This document shows positions 16,856-25,295 of a stretch of DNA of 64,000 bases, piece after piece; the first letter of the stretch is position 1, and every line of letters starts with the position of its first letter. The stretch covers positions 992,001 through 1,056,000 of the forward strand of contig NZ_JAFBDU010000001.1 in NCBI RefSeq assembly GCF_016908395.1, read 5' to 3'. The notes beneath the pieces were generated by a model that ran no database searches, was not told the DNA's origin, and saw only the letters and a program-made list of their open reading frames with translations. The translations under genes and the position numbers were made by a program. The stretch comes from Metabacillus crassostreae (GTDB lineage: Bacteria; Bacillota; Bacilli; Bacillales; Bacillaceae).

Positions 16856-17416
16856 ATGAAGGATAAAAATTTGATAAGATTTTATAAGAAAATTGAACAA
16901 TTTGAGTTTGAAACAACTTCCTATATTCAAGAAATAAAAAAGCTAGTTTCTGAAGCTCAGCATAATAATAACGTAAAGATAATTAGTTATTTTACATACA
17001 GTACAAATATATCTCATTGTAAAGATAAGGAAAATTTACTAATTGGTACATTTCATCTTCAAAATATAGGAAATACAGTATGCACTAAACCTTACATTTG
17101 CATAAAACTAAAGTCAGATGTTCCTTTCCATTTTTCAGGAAAATATATAAGCAAAAAAAGCAATACAGCTTTGCAACCAAAAGAAACTTGGGAACGGATT
17201 AATAACCAGACAGACCCAACAGAATTTTGGCTTATGCCTGTTGGCAAAGAAATAATTGCACCATCTGAAAAAATATCCTTTCCAAATTTTCAAGTGAAAT
17301 GGACTCCTGAAAAAACGTATTCTGGAGGTGTTATGGGCTATAGTTATGCTGAGGAATTTAAAGACGGTATTCCAGCCATTAACCAAATCCATATTAACGG
17401 TCAAATGAAAGATTGA
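16856..17416 (+). CDS. Unrecognised 186-aa protein
   Basis: The N-terminal 45 residues are helical and charged. The rest looks like a beta-sandwich (LLIGTFHLQNIGNTVCTKPY, FWLMPVGKEIIAPSEKISFP), with a conserved-looking aromatic C-terminus (YSGGVMGYSYAEEFKDG). No signal peptide or helix. AAAGGAG lies 10 bp before ATG. It is the first of three adjacent plus-strand genes (16856, 17430, 17782) that probably form an operon. The context suggests a spore-surface role; I know no family. Confidence 0.65.
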   Translation: MKDKNLIRFYKKIEQFEFETTSYIQEIKKLVSEAQHNNNVKIISYFTYSTNISHCKDKENLLIGTFHLQNIGNTVCTKPYICIKLKSDVPFHFSGKYISKKSNTALQPKETWERINNQTDPTEFWLMPVGKEIIAPSEKISFPNFQVKWTPEKTYSGGVMGYSYAEEFKDGIPAINQIHINGQMKD

Positions 17417-17429
17417 GAGGTAAAACATT

Positions 17430-17738
17430 ATGAATTCAAATGAAAAGCAAGAACATGAATTTCTATTAAAAGAATTAAGTCGTACCTTTGTTAAAAATCA
17501 ATTAGAACAATTAAAAAATAAAAACAAGGATAACAATAGCTTCATCTATTTAGAAGGTAACACACTAAATATGCTCATTGTCTATTTATTAATGGAAAAT
17601 GAAAGAAACAATCAGCAAACTTCTGAGAATGTCCAAAGTTCAATTCCTGAGGAATTAATTAATGCATTAGACTTATTAATGAGTAAAAACAAGACTGAGT
17701 TTGAAGATATTCTTTCAATTTTAAAAGAAAAACTGTAA
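17430..17738 (+). CDS. Unrecognised 102-aa helical protein
   Basis: A short, charged and all-helical protein, with a central hydrophobic stretch LNMLIVYLLMENE too short and polar for a membrane segment. GAGAGG precedes ATG by 8 bp, and only 13 bp separate it from the previous gene. It is followed at 43 bp by the large coiled-coil gene. It could form a complex with that coiled coil. Confidence 0.6.
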   Translation: MNSNEKQEHEFLLKELSRTFVKNQLEQLKNKNKDNNSFIYLEGNTLNMLIVYLLMENERNNQQTSENVQSSIPEELINALDLLMSKNKTEFEDILSILKEKL

Positions 17739-17781
17739 TATCAACAACAAAAAAAATTATTACAAAGGAGGGTGCTTCTAT

Positions 17782-19074
17782 ATGAAACGGGAAGATACTA
17801 ATAACCCTATTCAACTTCAACAAAGAATTATTTATTATAAATCAGAACTTGAAAAATATAAATCTCAAGTTGAAGATTATGAAAATAATTATCACTACTC
17901 CTATTTACGAAAGCTAAAAGAGCAAAACAAACAATTATTAGAAGAAAATGCTACTCTATCTTTGCAAATAGATGACTCTTATCAGGAACATAAGAAAATG
18001 TTAGAGTTAATAGAAAAAAGCACAAAAGAAAAAAGTGATCAAGCTAAAGAAATAATGGATTTAAAAGAACAAAATGAGGAAAACCAAGTAAAAATCAAAA
18101 AGCAAAATGAAGAAAATCGTTCCTTAAATCATTTTTTAACAGAGAAGCAAGCTGAGTTAGAGCAAATTCTCAATAAAAATACAAACTTCGCAGAAAGAAA
18201 TTTCGAACAACAAGAAGTTATAAATAAATATGAAACTAATCATAATAAATTAACTAATACTATTGATAAGTTAACTAAAGAAAACCTAGAAATTAAAAAT
18301 AAAATATCATTATTAGAATTAGAACTAAATGAACAAAAAAGTAAAAATAATGAATTAGAAACTGATAGGAAAAAAGCTTACCTTTTATGCCATGAAAAGG
18401 ATAATGAAATTATATTGTTACAAACAAACTTAGATAATTCCTTAGATAAGATCGACCAAATTAGTGAGAACAAGGAAAAGCTAATTAAGGAAAATACAAA
18501 CATAAATTTAAAACTACAACAAGTTGGAAATATTCAATCTAAAAACCTCGAATTAATGAATCAAACGGAGGAATACTCTAGAACAATTAAAATGCTTTAT
18601 GAAGAAAATGATTTACTTAAGAAAACTAACTCGGAATTACAAAAAGAAATTAATATATTAGATTCTAAGACATCTAAAAAAAATGTTGAGTTAAGTAAGA
18701 TTCATATTGAAAATCAAAAATTAAAGGAGGAACTTCATAAATCCTCTTTAGAATTTGAAAAGAATAGCTTTATTTTTAATTCTAATAATAGAATTAATCA
18801 AGAATTCGAAATATTCAAGAAAAAGCAAAGTGATTTGATTAAAAAAATAGATAATATGCAAAAAGATACCGATTCAATTGTTGGTGTATTTAATTTATTA
18901 TCAAATAAAGATCATGAACTGTCTACCTTAAAAAAAATAGATTTAGAATTCAAGAATCTGTTGAAGAATTCTTTATTTTACGAAGAAAAACTAGATTCAA
19001 CTATTATCCAGCTTTCTGAACTAGAATGTCAATTAAATGAGTTATCAAATAAAATTGTTAAAAACTCAAACTAA
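17782..19074 (+). CDS. Large coiled-coil protein (430 aa)
   Basis: Almost the whole chain is predicted coiled coil: heptad-rich, Lys/Glu/Asn-dominated, with no glycine-rich or membrane segment. A short break lies around residues 340-370 (FNSNNRINQEFEIF). AAAGGAGG precedes ATG by 9 bp. Like the coiled-coil proteins at 14922 and 34182 it has no recognised family. All three flank glycan-synthesis genes, which fits structural filaments or scaffolds in the spore envelope. Confidence 0.7.
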   Translation: MKREDTNNPIQLQQRIIYYKSELEKYKSQVEDYENNYHYSYLRKLKEQNKQLLEENATLSLQIDDSYQEHKKMLELIEKSTKEKSDQAKEIMDLKEQNEENQVKIKKQNEENRSLNHFLTEKQAELEQILNKNTNFAERNFEQQEVINKYETNHNKLTNTIDKLTKENLEIKNKISLLELELNEQKSKNNELETDRKKAYLLCHEKDNEIILLQTNLDNSLDKIDQISENKEKLIKENTNINLKLQQVGNIQSKNLELMNQTEEYSRTIKMLYEENDLLKKTNSELQKEINILDSKTSKKNVELSKIHIENQKLKEELHKSSLEFEKNSFIFNSNNRINQEFEIFKKKQSDLIKKIDNMQKDTDSIVGVFNLLSNKDHELSTLKKIDLEFKNLLKNSLFYEEKLDSTIIQLSELECQLNELSNKIVKNSN

Positions 19075-19697
19075 GCAACCTGCTTTGTTAATAAGGTAAT
19101 AAAGGGAGAAAAACTCAATAAAACTACTCTACAAAATAAGAACAGTCTAATAATCCATTATCTTTTCCCCCTTTTTTACAATTTGAACACACTTCATGTA
19201 ATCTCTCCGTTCACTTCATTAAAAAAACAAAACTTATTGTTTTTAAATTTCTCCAAGTTATATCAACTAGTTAAATTTCGTTTTCAACATAAAAATTGAT
19301 TTGATCTGACCCATATAATTCACTCTATCAATTCGAATAAATTTACCTCCTTCTAAGAATTCAACTCTATTATTAAATATTACTCTACTAAATTATATGA
19401 AACTTAGTAGAAAAGGTTCTTTCATTAGCCTATTGTTATCTGATTTGTACGCTACCCTTTGTTTTACTTAATAATTTTCCACTTATTATTCTTACATCAT
19501 TCTAATTTTAATCTTTTTTGCAAGATACTAGTCTAGTAATTAAATATTTTCTAAAAACAATTAGACAAAATGACTATTAAAAGTAATAGAGTTGCCCATA
19601 GCATAAATCATATAATTGCATAAATTATAAGTAAGGCTGAAATTGAATTTGAATCGGTCTATTAATATAAAATAATAGTGACAAAGGAGCATCGATC
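19075..19697. other. 623-bp intergenic region before the sugar-nucleotide operon
   Basis: Very AT-rich. An AAGGAGG lies on the minus strand near 19345-19352, inside a short open frame (...EFLEGGKFIRIDRVNYMGQI..., about 40 codons) that has no ATG, GTG or TTG at a usable distance. I do not call it a gene. Two sigma-K -10-like sequences (CATAGCATA and CATAAATTA) precede the operon at about 19598-19630 but lack a matching -35 AC. Confidence 0.45.
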
Positions 19698-20786
19698 ATG
19701 AAGGTAATGACAATATTAGGAACACGACCAGAGATTATTCGCTTAAGCCTAATTATAAAAAAACTAGATAATTTTGCTGAAAAACATGTATTAATCAATA
19801 CTGGGCAAAATTTCACTTCGTCATTAAGTGATATCTTTTTTCAGGATTTAAACATTAGAAAGCCTGATTATGTCCTATCTACTCAACAACATTCTCTAGG
19901 AGAACAGTTATCTTTAATGTATAAGAATTTAGAAACTATTTTGTTAAAAGAGCAGCCAGACAAAGTATTAGTCTTAGGAGACACGAATAGTGGCTTAAGT
20001 GCAATATTAGTTGAACGTATGGGAATTCCAGTTATCCATATGGAAGCTGGAAATAGATGTTTTGACTTAGAAGTTCCTGAAGAGAAAAATCGACGGTTAA
20101 TTGATTCGATTTCTAGCTTTAATCTACCATACACTCCACAGAGTAAAGAGAATTTAGTTAATGAAGGGTTCCCTCGAAATCGAATTTTCATCTCTGGAAA
20201 TCCTATTAATGAGGTATTAGACCATTATAAAACTGAAATTAATAAGAGTACAATTTTAGAAAAGTTACTTCTAGAAAAGAAAGATTATTTCTTAGTAACT
20301 GTACATCGAGCAGAGAATGTGGACCATGAAGATCGACTGCTTGAAATTTTCAAGGGTATAAACAATGTAGCAAACATATACAAAAAACGCGTTGTTTGTA
20401 GTATCCATCCACGTACAAAATCTCGATTAGAAAATCTAAATATTGAAATAGATTCTTTAGTAGAATTTTATGAACCTTTTGGATTTTTTGATTTTGTTAA
20501 ATTGGAAAAGAGTGCTTTCTGTGTGTTGACAGATAGTGGAACCGTTCAAGAAGAATGTTGTTTATTTCATGTTCCTACGATTACCGTTCGAAAAACAACA
20601 GAACGTCCTGAAACGATTACATGTGGGAGCAATATCATTTCTGGAATTAGTGCATTACAAATTGTTAGCTCAGTCAATGTAATGGTAAATCAACCAAAAA
20701 ATTGGCTTTTCCCTGAAGGATATGATCAAACGAATGTGTCGGATAAAATAGTTAAACTAATATTAGGAGGCATGAAAAGTGTTTAA
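19698..20786 (+). CDS. wecB: UDP-N-acetylglucosamine 2-epimerase, non-hydrolysing
   Basis: The 362-aa protein has the family hallmarks: GTRPEIIRLS at the N-terminus, VLGDTNSGL, HMEAGNRCFDLEVPEEKNRR, VTVHRAEN, and the C-terminal UDP site DSGTVQEECCLFHVPTITVR...ERPETITCG. The family interconverts UDP-GlcNAc and UDP-ManNAc. Here it is followed by a 4,6-dehydratase and an RmlD-type reductase, so it may instead act last, at C2 of a 6-deoxy sugar, as CapG or WbvD do. AAAGGAG lies 8 bp before ATG. The next gene overlaps its end by 8 bp. Confidence 0.92.
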   Translation: MKVMTILGTRPEIIRLSLIIKKLDNFAEKHVLINTGQNFTSSLSDIFFQDLNIRKPDYVLSTQQHSLGEQLSLMYKNLETILLKEQPDKVLVLGDTNSGLSAILVERMGIPVIHMEAGNRCFDLEVPEEKNRRLIDSISSFNLPYTPQSKENLVNEGFPRNRIFISGNPINEVLDHYKTEINKSTILEKLLLEKKDYFLVTVHRAENVDHEDRLLEIFKGINNVANIYKKRVVCSIHPRTKSRLENLNIEIDSLVEFYEPFGFFDFVKLEKSAFCVLTDSGTVQEECCLFHVPTITVRKTTERPETITCGSNIISGISALQIVSSVNVMVNQPKNWLFPEGYDQTNVSDKIVKLILGGMKSV

Positions 20787-21765
20787 TAATCAAACAGTTT
20801 TAGTGACAGGTGGTACTGGTTCATGGGGCCATGAATTGGTTAGACAGCTTTTAACTTACGACCCAAAAGAAATTCGTATATTTTCAAGAAATGAATCTGC
20901 TCAATTTTCTATGAAACAGGAATTTGATAATAATCCTAAACTTCACTTTATTATTGGTGATATTAAAGAAAAAGATGCATTAATCGAAGCTGCAAAAGAC
21001 GTTGATTATTTATTTCACCTAGCAGCATTAAAGCATGTTCCGGTTTGTGAAGATCAACCTACCGAAGCATTAAAAACCAATGTGATCGGTACACAAAATG
21101 TAATAGAAGCTGCTATAGCTTGTAATGTAAAAAGAGCAGTTTACATCTCTACTGATAAAGCCTCAAACCCTTCAAATTTTTATGGTTTATCAAAAGCAAT
21201 GGGTGAGCGATTGATCATTCACGCTAATACACTCACAACAAATACAAAATTTGTTTGTATAAGAGGTGGAAATGTTTTAGGTACAAATGGTAGTGTCATC
21301 CATGTATTTAAAAAACAAATTAATGAAAAGCAAAAGGTTGGTATTACAGATTTAAATATGACACGTTTTTTCTTAACTGTGCAAGATGCAATCAAACTAG
21401 TATTTAAAGCTACTTTCGAGAGTATTGGTGGAGAGATTTTCGTGATGAAAATGCCTGCATTTAAGATTTTAGACTTAGCTAATGTTCTAATAGAGGCTTC
21501 TCAAAAAGAAAATGTCAAAATTGAAACACTAGGTGTACGCCCAGGAGAAAAAATTCATGAATTACTTTTATCAAAATATGAAAGTAAGACAACTATCACT
21601 TATGATGATGAGTATTATGTCATACTCCCTTCTATACACATCCAAGGTTTAAGAAAGCATTACGAAAAATATAAACCTGTCAATTTAGAAAGTTACCATT
21701 CCGGCACTGGATTAATTAGTCCAGAAGAAATTAAGGAAATGTTATTGAAGGGCGGGTTTATTTAA
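20779..21765 (+). CDS. UDP-GlcNAc 4,6-dehydratase/5-epimerase family SDR (CapE/WbvB-like)
   Basis: The 328-aa extended SDR has VTGGTGSWGHELVRQLL for NAD(P) binding, SRNESAQFSMK, and FHLAALKHVPVCEDQPTEA. VYISTDKASNPSNFYGLSK carries the catalytic Ser/Thr-Asp-Lys and YxxxK, and RGGNVLGTNGSVI closes the signature of this family. The enzyme removes water from UDP-GlcNAc to a 4-keto-6-deoxy sugar, with C5 inversion in CapE/WbvB. The GTG start lies 8 bp after AGGAGG and overlaps the epimerase stop, so the two are coupled. The following RmlD-type reductase begins at the base after the stop. Confidence 0.9.
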   Translation: MFNNQTVLVTGGTGSWGHELVRQLLTYDPKEIRIFSRNESAQFSMKQEFDNNPKLHFIIGDIKEKDALIEAAKDVDYLFHLAALKHVPVCEDQPTEALKTNVIGTQNVIEAAIACNVKRAVYISTDKASNPSNFYGLSKAMGERLIIHANTLTTNTKFVCIRGGNVLGTNGSVIHVFKKQINEKQKVGITDLNMTRFFLTVQDAIKLVFKATFESIGGEIFVMKMPAFKILDLANVLIEASQKENVKIETLGVRPGEKIHELLLSKYESKTTITYDDEYYVILPSIHIQGLRKHYEKYKPVNLESYHSGTGLISPEEIKEMLLKGGFI

Positions 21766-22593
21766 ATGAAGGTATTAATCCTTGGTGGAAAAGGAATGGC
21801 TGGTCATATAATGACAGCATATTTCAAACAAAGTAAAATTTATGATGTATTCTATACATCAAGGGATAAAGAAGACAAAGAAAGTCTCTTTTTTGATGTT
21901 ATAGATGTTAAACGTTTAGAAGAATTAATAGAGATAATTAAACCAGATTTTGTTATCAATTGTATAGGAATCTTAAATGAACATGCAAGTAATAACCCCC
22001 TACTGGCATTACAAGCAAACAGTTTACTCCCTCATCAAATAGCTAAGTTGGCTGAGCGACATGGAGGAAAATTAATCCACATTAGTACTGATTGTGTTTT
22101 TTCAGGTTCTAAGGGTGACTATACAGAAAATGATATTCCTGATGGGACATCTGTATATGCCCAATCTAAAAGATTAGGTGAAATAAATAATGACAAACAT
22201 TTAACAATACGCACCTCAATAATTGGACCTGAATTAAAGGATAATGGAATAGGCTTATTCTTATGGTTTATGAAACAATCGGGTGAAATTAAAGGATATG
22301 AAAAAGTATTATGGAATGGTGTAACAACACTTGAACTAGCAAAAGCAACAGAAGAGATGATTAAAAGTCAACTTACTGGTTTGTATCATCTAGGTTCAAA
22401 AAGAAATATATCTAAGTATACTTTGTTAAATTTATTTCAAGAGGTTTTTGGAAAGTATGATGTTCGAATCATTGCTGATGATTCTATAACTCTTAATCGA
22501 ACGATTAAAAGTACCCGGACTGATTTTCAATATCACATTCCTTCTTATAAAGATATGTTAGTAGAATTAAGAGAATGGATGCAAAATCATTGA
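21766..22593 (+). CDS. RmlD-type SDR reductase (WbvR-like)
   Basis: The 275-aa RmlD fold has MKVLILGGKGMAGHIM, DFVINCIG, LIHISTDCVFSGSKG and YAQSKRLGE as the active-site tyrosine and lysine. Its size and single-domain form fit WbvR, which reduces the 4-keto sugar made by WbvB. It differs from CapF, which carries an extra C-terminal cupin. That difference favours a UDP-L-RhaNAc / L-QuiNAc type product over UDP-L-FucNAc, but the stereochemistry is inferred. The start follows the upstream stop directly; the weak site GGGCGGG suggests translational coupling. Confidence 0.85.
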   Translation: MKVLILGGKGMAGHIMTAYFKQSKIYDVFYTSRDKEDKESLFFDVIDVKRLEELIEIIKPDFVINCIGILNEHASNNPLLALQANSLLPHQIAKLAERHGGKLIHISTDCVFSGSKGDYTENDIPDGTSVYAQSKRLGEINNDKHLTIRTSIIGPELKDNGIGLFLWFMKQSGEIKGYEKVLWNGVTTLELAKATEEMIKSQLTGLYHLGSKRNISKYTLLNLFQEVFGKYDVRIIADDSITLNRTIKSTRTDFQYHIPSYKDMLVELREWMQNH

Positions 22594-23492
22594 AACGAGA
22601 TTCCAAGATATTAATTACAGGTGCCAGTGGTTTTACAGGACAACATGCATGTAACTATTTCACAGAATTAGGTTATGATGTCATTGGAGTTACAATGAAT
22701 ACTCCCCTTGTAAATAAGAAGGTTCATACTGAATTTTGTGATCTCACTAATAAAAATAATGTCTCTTTACTAATTAAAAAAGTTAAACCAAAATACCTTC
22801 TTCATTTGGCAGGACAAAATCATGTGGGAGAGTCCTGGAATGAGCCAATTAAATCACTCGAAGCAAACACGATGGTTACAGCACATTTACTCGAAGCTGT
22901 TCGCCAAGAAAACCCTACTTGTAAAATTGTTATAGTAGGATCAGCGCTTCAAGTAGATCCAGCAAATTTGTCCACTCTACCCCACCCTTATAGTTTAAGT
23001 AAAACACTTCAAATTGTTATCGCTCAAGCATGGGCAAAATTATATAATATGCATATTGTTATTGCAAAACCATGCAACCTTATAGGTCCGGGTTATTCAA
23101 ATGGCGTCTGTTCTCTTTTCGCACAAAAAATCGTAAAAATGGAAAAAAAAATGAGTAATAAAATACTTGAAGTAAATAATCTGCTTGCTCAAAGGGATTT
23201 CCTTGATGTTAGAGATGCCGTTAGAGCTTATGAAATTCTTTTAAGAAGGGGTAGATCAGGTGAAATATATTCATTCGCATCAGGAAAGAGTCGATCCTTA
23301 GAAGAGATTATCGATGTATTCAAAAAAATGACGACAATTGATTTTGAGGTAATTACAAAAGTGAGTCCAGTTTATGAAAAACCTATTGAAATTAATTCTT
23401 CAAGAATAACTAGATTAGGATGGAATCAAGTAATTCCATTTGAATCATCAATAAAAGATATTATTAGCTTTTATAGGAAAATTCTTCTTTAA
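22575..23492 (+). CDS. NAD-dependent epimerase/reductase, GDP-6-deoxymannose reductase-like
   Basis: The 305-aa SDR begins ILITGASGFTGQHACNYF. LHLAGQNHVGESWNEPIKSLEANT resembles the RMD/GMD group, and HPYSLSKTLQ gives YxxxK. DFLDVRDAVRAYEILL and GWNQVIPFESSIKDIISFY follow at the C-terminus. It overlaps the RmlD-like gene by 19 bp and so belongs to the operon. It could make a second nucleotide sugar or reduce a 4-keto intermediate; no GDP-mannose dehydratase is in the window to supply the usual RMD substrate. Confidence 0.8.
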   Translation: MDAKSLKRDSKILITGASGFTGQHACNYFTELGYDVIGVTMNTPLVNKKVHTEFCDLTNKNNVSLLIKKVKPKYLLHLAGQNHVGESWNEPIKSLEANTMVTAHLLEAVRQENPTCKIVIVGSALQVDPANLSTLPHPYSLSKTLQIVIAQAWAKLYNMHIVIAKPCNLIGPGYSNGVCSLFAQKIVKMEKKMSNKILEVNNLLAQRDFLDVRDAVRAYEILLRRGRSGEIYSFASGKSRSLEEIIDVFKKMTTIDFEVITKVSPVYEKPIEINSSRITRLGWNQVIPFESSIKDIISFYRKILL

Positions 23493-23598
23493 AAGAAAAG
23501 CCTTTGAATCATAGACACGATCCTTAATCTACTTTCTTGAAAGGAATAATCAACAAGTAAGACTGACAAATTGGATAAAACAAAAAAAGGAGAAGAAA

Positions 23599-24387
23599 AT
23601 GTCTAAAAACAGTAACATTGTTCAATTAGCACCCTTTTTAATGTCATCAGTACCAAAAAGTGGTACACATTTATTACATCAAGTCCTTAATGGTATGCCA
23701 AATTTAACAAATGATATCAACAACATGGAAAAAAAATTCTTTATAGATCATCATGTTAAGGATATTAATATTTTTAAGGATCATTTCTATCGTCTAGCTC
23801 AATTACAACCAAATGAATTTGGAGTTGGGCATATGTTTCATTCTGATGTGTATGCCTCTATGTTAAGTAAATTAAATTTAAAACATGTTTTCATCTTTCG
23901 TGACCCAAGAGATGTCTTAGTTTCTTTATCTTATTTTATCCCAAACAAATGGAACGAACATCCATTATATAATGAATTTAATCACAATTTAACAGTACCA
24001 AAAGAACGTATGATCACCTTAATTCAAGGAATTAAAGATTGTTGGCCAAACTTCGATGATTGGAATCGACCTTTTTATAATTGGATAACTGATTCAAATA
24101 CTCTAGCTATTTCATTCGAGGATTTAATGCTATCTAATGAATCACGCTATAAAACTATAACGAAAGTTGTTCAATATCTATGGGGTGATACAACACCAAT
24201 TATTCCTTTCGAAAAAATGGTCCCTATTATGGTAGCTAATATTAACCCAAGTGAATCTAATACTTTTAGAAAAGGAAAAATTGGCTCGTGGAGAGAAGAA
24301 TTTGATAATGAAATTAAAGAAAAATTTAAGGAAGTAGCTGGTAATTTACTAATTGATGCAGGTTATGAAACAGATAACAATTGGTGA
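23599..24387 (+). CDS. PAPS-dependent sulfotransferase-domain protein
   Basis: The 262-aa protein has the 5'-phosphosulfate loop VPKSGTHLLHQVL (PKSGTH at 19-24). The 3'-phosphate site is VFIFRDPRDVLVSLSYF, and a C-terminal RKGKIGSWREEFDNEIKEKF matches the conserved RKGxxGdW motif. These features define cytosolic-type carbohydrate sulfotransferases, which move sulfate from PAPS to a sugar hydroxyl. AAAAGGAG lies 7 bp before ATG. It follows the nucleotide-sugar operon at 106 bp and precedes a very strong terminator. A sulfotransferase among spore glycan genes suggests a sulfated sugar at the spore surface. Confidence 0.9.
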   Translation: MSKNSNIVQLAPFLMSSVPKSGTHLLHQVLNGMPNLTNDINNMEKKFFIDHHVKDINIFKDHFYRLAQLQPNEFGVGHMFHSDVYASMLSKLNLKHVFIFRDPRDVLVSLSYFIPNKWNEHPLYNEFNHNLTVPKERMITLIQGIKDCWPNFDDWNRPFYNWITDSNTLAISFEDLMLSNESRYKTITKVVQYLWGDTTPIIPFEKMVPIMVANINPSESNTFRKGKIGSWREEFDNEIKEKFKEVAGNLLIDAGYETDNNW

Positions 24388-24389
24388 AA

Positions 24390-24441
24390 AATATTTAATA
24401 ATAACCCCTCACAAAGATGTGAGGGGTTATTATTAAATATT
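24390..24441. terminator. Long bidirectional terminator
   Basis: Perfect 24-bp stem (24390-24413 with 24418-24441) around CCCCTCACA and an AAGA loop, between the converging sulfotransferase and the 24453 gene. AT-rich outer arms supply the T-tract in both directions. Confidence 0.9.
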
Positions 24442-24452
24442 GCTTGATTTAT

Positions 24453-24866
24453 TTAACCAACAGGTGAAATAGAAGTACCTGATAAGCTTATAGGACCTAC
24501 AGCTGACGCTTGATTTAGCAATGGATTTAATACTTGTGCTGTTACCCTGTAAGAATGGTATCCTAATGGTGGATTTTTATCTATAATTTGAAAACTAGCA
24601 TTTCTAAGTTCATTAACTGCCAGAGTATTAACTTGAATTGTACCTATAATACCTGTATTTCGAAAAACAGTTAATAGGACCTGTGGAACTCCTAATAACG
24701 ACTGAATTCCAATCTCACCTAATAATAAAACATCGGAATTTGTTTTGTTAACAGCTAGACCAAATGCTGCAAGAGTTATACTAGATGGTGAACTAGGAAT
24801 TTCTCTATCTAGACTTTGGCTAAAGTTAGAAGGGACACTAGAATTAAAATCTTCAATTACTTTCAT
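24453..24866 (-). CDS. Putative spore-surface beta-sandwich protein
   Basis: 137 aa, strongly beta-rich and without charge clusters: ITLAAFGLAVNKTNSDVLLL, VPQVLLTVFRNTGIIGTIQV, and a C-terminal SYRVTAQVLNPLLNQ. The arrangement resembles small Bacillus exosporium proteins (ExsC-like); I am not certain of the family. AAGGAGG lies 8 bp before ATG. CATATAATA lies upstream as a possible sigma-K -10, without a clear -35. Shares its terminator with the sulfotransferase. Confidence 0.55.
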   Translation of the reverse strand: MKVIEDFNSSVPSNFSQSLDREIPSSPSSITLAAFGLAVNKTNSDVLLLGEIGIQSLLGVPQVLLTVFRNTGIIGTIQVNTLAVNELRNASFQIIDKNPPLGYHSYRVTAQVLNPLLNQASAVGPISLSGTSISPVG

Positions 24867-25228
24867 TATATCATCCTCCTTGAATAATATTTGCTTTACA
24901 ATTTATTATATGAGAATCTATCGAATCTGATTGGACAGAAAACTAAAACTTTAAAAGATTAATAGCTCGAAATCTTCTTTCCGACATAATGTTAAGAATC
25001 TTCTGTTAACCCTTCAAATAGTTCTAGGTTATACTCTGTCTAAAGTTTCTATTTTGAGATACAATTTCCCAAATAACACTTTTTAGATCGTTAAGACATA
25101 TAACCAGCACACACGAATCAATTAACAACTAAACATTCATTCTATATTCTAATTAATGGCTCAGTTAGCATAAGTTAACCTTTACATTTTCTCGAACCTA
25201 TTTTTCAATAATTTCTAACAGATTTTTC
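24867..25228. other. Intergenic, divergent promoter region
   Basis: About 360 bp of AT-rich spacer between the 24453 gene and the first glycosyltransferase operon. No frame with a ribosome binding site is seen. Confidence 0.45.
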
Positions 25229-25256
25229 ACTTCTTTATTCAACATTTCATATTATA
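25229..25256 (+). promoter_or_regulatory. Possible sigma-K promoter of the glycosyltransferase operon
   Basis: AC at 25229-25230, a 17-bp spacer and CATATTATA at 25248-25256 match the sigma-K pattern. It precedes the GT2/GT4 pair. Chance occurrence is possible in AT-rich DNA. Confidence 0.4.
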
Positions 25257-25295
25257 TATAGTGAGTATCTAGTTTGATAATTATGTAGTTTAAGT

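Noticed and set aside
19340-19400. Minus-strand AAGGAGG with a short open frame
   Set aside because: No ATG, GTG or TTG at a usable distance; the motif falls inside the frame itself.
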